This document shows, piece after piece, positions 6,646-10,180 of a DNA stretch of 10,180 nucleotides. A model generated the notes under the pieces. The model worked only from the letters and a program-made list of their open reading frames with translations, was not told where the DNA came from and made no database searches. The translations under genes and the position numbers were made by a program. The stretch is taken from assembly GCA_018898235.1 (NCBI GenBank), contig JAHIJU010000120.1, positions 1 to 10,180 on the forward strand, in the 5' to 3' direction. Within the stretch, counting starts at the first letter, position 1; every line of letters starts with the position of its first letter. This DNA comes from Actinomycetota bacterium. GTDB taxonomy: Bacteria > Actinomycetota > Actinomycetes > Actinomycetales > Cellulomonadaceae.

Positions 6646-7112
6646 GCGCCGGGGGCCACGACGGCCCACTCGTCGCGGCGGTCGAGGTAGTCGCGGGCCG
6701 CGGCCTGGGCGCCGCTCAGCGTGTGGTGTGCGCCCCAGCCGCACTGGACCTCGTTCGCGGCGGGCACCTCGTCGGCCGTGAGGATGTCGGTGAGGGTGGC
6801 GGCGACCAGCTCCATCACGTCCTCGAGGTCGGGGGAGCCGGCGAGCATGAGGTAGAACCCGGTCTGGCAGCCCATCGGGGAGAAGTCGAGGACGGCGTCG
6901 GAGTGGTCGCGCGAGTGCTCGGCGAACAGGTGCTCGAGCGAGTGGACGGTGTCCATCTCCAGGTGCGCGACGTTCGGCTGGGTGAACCGGATGTCGTACT
7001 TGGAGATCACGTCGCCGTGCGGCAGCGTCTTGCGGTCGGCGAGGCGTACGTAGGGCGCCGCGACCGTGCGGTGGTCGAGGTTGAACGACTCGACGTTCAT
7101 GCGGGGGCTCAT
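6642..7112 (-). CDS. luxS: S-ribosylhomocysteine lyase LuxS (AI-2 synthase)
   Basis: This is a 156-residue metalloenzyme that cleaves S-ribosylhomocysteine to homocysteine and 4,5-dihydroxypentane-2,3-dione, the precursor of autoinducer 2. The metal ligands are H57 and H61 in HSLEH and C124 in NEVQCGWG; the general base E60 is in the same HSLEH motif, and the catalytic C82 is in SPMGCQTGFYL. The motif NLDHRTVAAPYVR near the N terminus and YDIRFTQPN with R42 are also conserved. The length is typical. The start at 7112 is preferred over the ATG at 7100 because GAGG lies just before it (2 nt away) and nothing like a ribosome site precedes the second. It is first in a two-gene operon with mtnN, together forming the complete two-step SAH disposal route. 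A signalling role is not shown by the sequence; the metabolic role alone would explain the operon. Confidence 0.98.
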   Translation of the reverse strand: MSPRMNVESFNLDHRTVAAPYVRLADRKTLPHGDVISKYDIRFTQPNVAHLEMDTVHSLEHLFAEHSRDHSDAVLDFSPMGCQTGFYLMLAGSPDLEDVMELVAATLTDILTADEVPAANEVQCGWGAHHTLSGAQAAARDYLDRRDEWAVVAPGA

Positions 7113-7264
7113 GGCCTCAGTGTCCCGTACCCGCGGGTTCCGTGGCGGATCGGACGTTACTCGTCGGTACGAAACCCTGTTCGCGCGCCGGCTTCTGGGG
7201 CACACTGTGGGCTGCGCCACACCTGGGTCCTTGGTCCCGGTCGGGCCCGGTCCACCGTTTCGTC

Positions 7265-7271
7265 GAAGGAG
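7265..7271 (+). promoter_or_regulatory. Ribosome binding site of the CoA ligase gene
   Basis: GAAGGAG lies 5 nt before the GTG at 7277 and is the best Shine-Dalgarno in the window. It sets the start of the ligase and excludes the longer open frame that begins at 7142. The 164-bp region between luxS and the ligase shows no convincing promoter on either strand. Confidence 0.8.
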
Positions 7272-7276
7272 ACATC

Positions 7277-8860
7277 GTGGTCTTCCGCTCCCCACTGCCC
7301 GACGTCGAGATCCCCGACGTGCCGCTCTACGACTTCCTGCTCGGCTCACTGCGCGACGACGAGCTCGACCGGATCGCGATCGTCGACGGTCCTAGCGGGA
7401 CCGCCACCACCTACGGCGCGCTGCGCGCCCAGGTCGACGCGCTGGCCGGGGCCCTTGCCGCGCGTGGTGTCACGCCCGGCACCGTGGTCGGGCTGCATGC
7501 CCCCAACGTCCCCGCGTTCGCGGTCGCGTTCCACGCGATCCTCCGGGCAGGTGCGACCGCGACCACCGTGAACGCCCTGGCCACCGCCGACGACGTGGCC
7601 GCCCAGCTCGTCGCCTCGGGTGCCGCGCTGCTGCTCACCGTCAGCCCGTTGCTGCCCGCCGCGGTCAAGGGGACCGAGGTCGCGGGGCTGCCGCACTCGC
7701 GGGTGATCGTGCTCGACGGCGCGCCGGGTCACGAGTCGCTGCGCGACCTGCTCGCCGAGCACCACCCGGCCCCGCAGGTCACGGTCCGGGCGAGCGACCT
7801 CGCAGTGCTCCCGTACTCCTCCGGGACGGCGGGCCGTGCAAAGGGCGTCATGCTCACGCACCGCAACCTGGTCGCGAACGTGCTGCAGGCCTCGCCCTAC
7901 GCGGGGGTGCGGTCCGAGGACACGGTGCTCGCGCTGCTGCCCTTCTTCCACATCTATGGCATGACCGTGCTGCTCGACCTCGCCCTGCACCACCGGGCGC
8001 GCCTGGTCACGATGCCCCGGTTCGACCTGGTCGAGTTCTGCCGGATCGTGGCCGAGCACGCCGTCACCTACGCGCCGATCGCGCCGCCGGTGGCCGTGGC
8101 CCTGGCCAAGCACCCGCTCATCGACTCCTTCGACTTCTCCTCGCTGCGCACGGTGCTGTCCGGGGCGGCCCCGCTCGACGAGGGCGTCGGCAACGCCGTG
8201 GCCACCCGGCTCGGTGTGCGGATGCTGCAGGGCTACGGGATGACCGAGATGAGCCCGGTCTCGCACCTGACCCCGATCGACCGGCCCGACGTCCCGGTCG
8301 GCAGCATCGGGCTCACCGTGCCGAACCTGGAGTGCATGATCGTCGTGCCCGGCACGCGCGAGGAGGTCGTGGTGCCCGCCGACGGGCCGAGCGAACCCGG
8401 TGAGCTGCTGTGCCGTGGGCCGAACATCATGGTCGGCTACCTGGGGGACGAGGTCGCCACCGCGGCGGCGCTCGACCCCGACGGGTTCCTGCACACCGGT
8501 GACCTGGCGACCGTCGACGCCGGTGGTGTGGTGCGGATCGTCGACCGGCTCAAGGAGCTCATCAAGTACAAGGGCTACCAGGTGGCTCCGGCCGAGCTCG
8601 AGGGGCTGCTGCTGTCCCACCCGCAGATCGCCGACGCCGCGGTCGTCGGGGCCCGGGACGCCGAGGGCCAGGAGGAGCCGAAGGCGTTCGTCGTCCCGGT
8701 GGCGGGGGTCGAGCTCACGGCTGCCGATGTCATGGACTACGTCGCGGCCAAGGTGGCGCCGTACAAGAAGGTGCGTCAGGTCGAGTTCGTCGAGGCGATC
8801 CCGAAGTCGGCGGCGGGCAAGATCCTGCGGCGCGAGCTGCGGGCGCGGGCGCGGGGGTAG
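7277..8860 (+). CDS. AMP-dependent acyl/aryl-CoA ligase, 4-coumarate-CoA ligase family
   Basis: This is a 527-residue soluble adenylating enzyme that would activate a carboxylic acid to its acyl-AMP and then to the CoA thioester. The ATP-binding loop is YSSGTAGRAKGVMLTHRNL at about 179-197, where the usual TTGxPKG is replaced by TAGRAKG. LLPFFHIYGM is present at about 220. The A5 motif GYGMTEMSPV starts at 319, and the HTGD motif is at 406-409. The hinge IVDRLKELIKYKGYQVAPAELE links to the C-terminal domain, which ends in PKSAAGKILRREL with the catalytic lysine K515. The closest resemblance is to plant-like 4CL enzymes; aromatic or medium/long-chain fatty acids are equally possible substrates and the sequence cannot decide. 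It is a single-gene unit, divergent from luxS, and its stop lies in a 12-bp tandem duplication. Confidence 0.92.
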   Translation: MVFRSPLPDVEIPDVPLYDFLLGSLRDDELDRIAIVDGPSGTATTYGALRAQVDALAGALAARGVTPGTVVGLHAPNVPAFAVAFHAILRAGATATTVNALATADDVAAQLVASGAALLLTVSPLLPAAVKGTEVAGLPHSRVIVLDGAPGHESLRDLLAEHHPAPQVTVRASDLAVLPYSSGTAGRAKGVMLTHRNLVANVLQASPYAGVRSEDTVLALLPFFHIYGMTVLLDLALHHRARLVTMPRFDLVEFCRIVAEHAVTYAPIAPPVAVALAKHPLIDSFDFSSLRTVLSGAAPLDEGVGNAVATRLGVRMLQGYGMTEMSPVSHLTPIDRPDVPVGSIGLTVPNLECMIVVPGTREEVVVPADGPSEPGELLCRGPNIMVGYLGDEVATAAALDPDGFLHTGDLATVDAGGVVRIVDRLKELIKYKGYQVAPAELEGLLLSHPQIADAAVVGARDAEGQEEPKAFVVPVAGVELTAADVMDYVAAKVAPYKKVRQVEFVEAIPKSAAGKILRRELRARARG

Positions 8861-8872
8861 GCGCGGGGGTAG
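8849..8872. repeat. Perfect 12-bp tandem duplication across the ligase stop codon
   Basis: GCGCGGGGGTAG occurs at 8849-8860 and again at 8861-8872 without a gap. The first copy ends the ligase gene; the second puts a further in-frame TAG four codons on. It looks like a recent slippage duplication that leaves the protein unchanged. Confidence 0.85.
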
Positions 8873-8875
8873 ACA

Positions 8876-8889
8876 CCGCGCGCTCGCGG
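8876..8889. terminator. Short GC hairpin between convergent genes, possible bidirectional terminator
   Basis: CCGCG (8876-8880) and CGCGG (8885-8889) can form a 5-bp stem with a 4-nt loop in the 41-bp gap between the ligase and the S4 gene. There is no T-rich tail on either strand and the stem is short, so this is only a candidate. Confidence 0.2.
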
Positions 8890-8901
8890 AGACGACCGGG
8901 G

Positions 8902-9270
8902 TCAGCGCCCGCGCAGCCGGTCCGTCAGCCGACGTTCGCGTTTGGTCGGCCGTCCGGCGCCGCGTTCGCGTTCGGCGACGGCGACTCGGCGCTCCTTGGG
9001 CACCGGTGCCGGTGAGCGGTCGAGGTAGCAGGCGACCGCCACCGGCGCACCGACCCGTTTGACGACGAGCCGCTGGACCAGCACGATCCGCTCCCGCTCA
9101 CCGCCGCGCACGACCACCTCGTCGCCGGGGACGACGATGGTGGCGGGTTTGGCGCGCTCACCGTTGATCCGGACATGGCCGGCGCGGCATGCGGCGCCCG
9201 CGGCCGACCGGGTCGGGAACAACCGGACGGCCCAGGTCCAGGCGTCCACACGGGCCCGGGTGACCTCCAT
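8902..9270 (-). CDS. S4-domain RNA-binding protein, Hsp15 (HslR)-like
   Basis: This is a 122-residue basic protein. The S4 RNA-binding domain covers about residues 6-55: RVDAWTWAVRLFPTRSAAGAACRAGHVRINGERAKPATIVVPGDEVVV, the same order of motifs as in E. coli Hsp15, which binds stalled 50S subunits carrying nascent chains. After a second beta segment (VLVQRLVVKRV) the tail is rich in Arg and Lys (about 92-122), as expected for binding rRNA. No catalytic pseudouridine synthase domain is attached. The ATG at 9270 has no Shine-Dalgarno; TACGCT 7 nt upstream suggests a leaderless transcript. It lies downstream of pgi on the same strand, separated by a large hairpin, so it may be transcribed independently. 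The Hsp15 function is by analogy only. Confidence 0.87.
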   Translation of the reverse strand: MEVTRARVDAWTWAVRLFPTRSAAGAACRAGHVRINGERAKPATIVVPGDEVVVRGGERERIVLVQRLVVKRVGAPVAVACYLDRSPAPVPKERRVAVAERERGAGRPTKRERRLTDRLRGR

Positions 9271-9277
9271 GCACGGC

Positions 9278-9283
9278 AGCGTA
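9278..9283 (-). promoter_or_regulatory. Possible -10 element of a leaderless promoter for the S4 gene
   Basis: On the minus strand TACGCT fits TANNNT and ends 7 nt before the ATG at 9270. It overlaps the outer arm of the hairpin at 9281-9319 by 3 bp. No good -35 was found. Confidence 0.35.
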
Positions 9284-9319
9284 CGGCGGTGACGGTCGGG
9301 CGACCGGTCACCGCCGTAC
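9281..9319 (-). terminator. Long imperfect inverted repeat between pgi and the S4 gene
   Basis: GTACGGCGGTGAC (9281-9293) is the exact reverse complement of GTCACCGCCGTAC (9307-9319). Inside, GGTCG (9294-9298) pairs with CGACC (9301-9305), leaving a GG apex and one bulged G at 9306. The result is a stem of up to 18 bp, starting 6 bp beyond the pgi stop. It is most simply a terminator for pgi of the kind lacking a U-tract, which is common in actinobacteria. It could instead be an operator, because it touches the candidate -10 of the S4 gene. Confidence 0.55.
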
Positions 9320-9325
9320 GGGTGC

Positions 9326-10180
9326 TCAGCCCCGCAGGCGGCGGTAGGCCTCGATGAGCGAACGGGTCGAGGAGTCCTGCGCGGCCAGTGCGACCTCGTC
9401 GCCCGCGACGGCCGGGGCCACCTGCAGCGCGAGCTGCTTGCCGAGCTCGACGCCCCACTGGTCGAAGGAGTCGATGCCCCACACCGCGCCCTGGACGAAC
9501 GTGATGTGCTCGTACAGCGCGATGAGCTGGCCGAGCACCGACGGGGTCAGCGAGGGCGCCAGGATCGAGGTGGTCGGCCGGTTCCCGCTGAACACCCGGG
9601 CCGGGACGATCGCCTCGGCGGTGCCCTCGGCGCGTACCTCGTCGGCCGTCTTGCCGAAGGCCAGCGCCTTGGTCTGGGCGAAGAAGTTGGCCAGGAACAG
9701 CCCGTGCACATCGGTGCCGCCGTCGACCAGCGGGTGCGCCGGGGTGGCGCACGCGATGAAGTCCGCCGGGATCAGCCGCGTGCCCTGGTGGATGAGCTGG
9801 TAGAACGCGTGCTGGCCGTTGGTGCCGGGCTCGCCCCAGAAGACCTCACCGGTCGAGGTGGTCACCGGGCTGCCGTCCCAGCGCACCGACTTGCCGTTGG
9901 ACTCCATCATCAGCTGCTGCAGGTAGGCCGGGAACCGGTGCAGGTGCTGGTCGTAGGGGAGCACGGCGTGGGTGTGCGCGCCCAGGAAGTTGGTGTACCA
10001 GACGTTGAGCAGGCCCATGAGCAGGGGCACGTTCGCCGCAGCCGGGGTGGTGGCCATGTGCTGGTCGACGGCGTGGAAACCGGCGAGCAGATCCTCGAAC
10101 GCCTCACGGCCCAGGGCGATCACCAGGCTGGTGCCGATCGCCGAGTCCACCGAGTAGCGCCCGCCGACCCAGTCCCAGAA
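9326..10180 (-). CDS. pgi: Glucose-6-phosphate isomerase, C-terminal half, cut by window edge
   Basis: This cytosolic enzyme interconverts glucose 6-phosphate and fructose 6-phosphate in glycolysis and gluconeogenesis. The visible 284 residues are open to the right edge, where the N-terminal part (probably around 260-280 residues) is missing. PGI signature 1, DWVGGRYSVDSAIG, is at the very start of the fragment. WGEPGTNGQHAFYQLIHQGT contains the catalytic Glu and His. Signature 2, GIDSFDQWGVELGK, ends with the catalytic lysine. VLPYDQHLHRFPAYLQQLMMESNGKSV is also highly conserved in the family. No frameshift or missing key residue is seen. It is on the same strand as the S4 gene, 55 bp upstream of it, with a hairpin between. 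Confidence 0.98.
   Translation of the reverse strand, partial: FWDWVGGRYSVDSAIGTSLVIALGREAFEDLLAGFHAVDQHMATTPAAANVPLLMGLLNVWYTNFLGAHTHAVLPYDQHLHRFPAYLQQLMMESNGKSVRWDGSPVTTSTGEVFWGEPGTNGQHAFYQLIHQGTRLIPADFIACATPAHPLVDGGTDVHGLFLANFFAQTKALAFGKTADEVRAEGTAEAIVPARVFSGNRPTTSILAPSLTPSVLGQLIALYEHITFVQGAVWGIDSFDQWGVELGKQLALQVAPAVAGDEVALAAQDSSTRSLIEAYRRLRG

Noticed and set aside
7129..7138. ACCCGCGGGT palindrome in the luxS-ligase intergenic region
   Set aside because: A 10-bp GC-rich palindrome is easily met by chance at this base composition, and no regulator gene is nearby to link it to.
7154..7159. TAACGT on the minus strand as a -10 for luxS
   Set aside because: It fits TANNNT, but no acceptable -35 sits 16-19 nt upstream, and it leaves an untranslated leader without other support.
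7346..8620. A 424-codon minus-strand open frame opposite the CoA ligase
   Set aside because: No recognisable domain; it mirrors the ligase codons and has no ribosome binding site.
1..10180. Search for tRNA, rRNA, CRISPR repeats, insertion-sequence ends or attachment sites
   Set aside because: No transposase or integrase gene, no long terminal repeats, no regularly spaced repeats and no tRNA-like cloverleaf were seen.

Overview
The window is a very GC-rich, densely packed chromosomal segment. It carries GTG starts, 4-bp ATGA gene overlaps and probable leaderless genes. Together with the protein families (DHA2 exporter, 4CL-like ligase, LuxS, DUF1992, S4 protein) this points to a high-GC actinobacterium, plausibly of the Micrococcales (Cellulomonas-like). 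The taxonomic guess is inference only. No mobile element, CRISPR array, tRNA or rRNA was found, and base composition looks even throughout.

Layout. (1) Positions 1-3698: a signalling and transport module. A minus-strand pair encodes a secreted LolA/RseB-like protein (329-1582) and, overlapping it by 4 bp, the N-terminal third of an ABC-2 type ATPase (1-332, cut by the window edge). Divergent from them is a plus-strand two-component system: an OmpR-family regulator (1677-2330) and, 3 nt later, its histidine kinase (2334-3698). The 94-bp divergent region holds a near-perfect 11-bp tandem repeat, the geometry expected of an OmpR/PhoB-type operator. (2) 3676-5148: a minus-strand 14-helix DHA2 multidrug exporter whose 3' end overlaps the kinase gene by 23 bp. 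(3) 5262-5942: a plus-strand DUF1992 gene, probably leaderless. (4) 5950-7112: a minus-strand luxS-mtnN operon with a 4-bp overlap, covering both steps of S-adenosylhomocysteine detoxification and hence AI-2 precursor formation. (5) 7277-8860: a plus-strand AMP-dependent CoA ligase of the 4-coumarate-CoA ligase family. (6) 8902-10180: minus-strand genes for an S4-domain RNA-binding protein and the C-terminal half of glucose-6-phosphate isomerase (cut by the window edge), separated by 55 bp that are largely a long hairpin.

How the genes relate. The part most worth attention is the left-hand module. A sensor kinase and regulator sit back to back with an ABC exporter operon that includes a secreted lipid-binding-fold protein, which suggests an envelope-stress or peptide-resistance circuit with its own operator. 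The rest is mostly ordinary metabolism and housekeeping, although luxS coupled directly to mtnN, the pgi-S4 hairpin and the convergent gene ends are informative details. No clearly new system is evident; the module at 1-3698 is the best candidate for something under-described.
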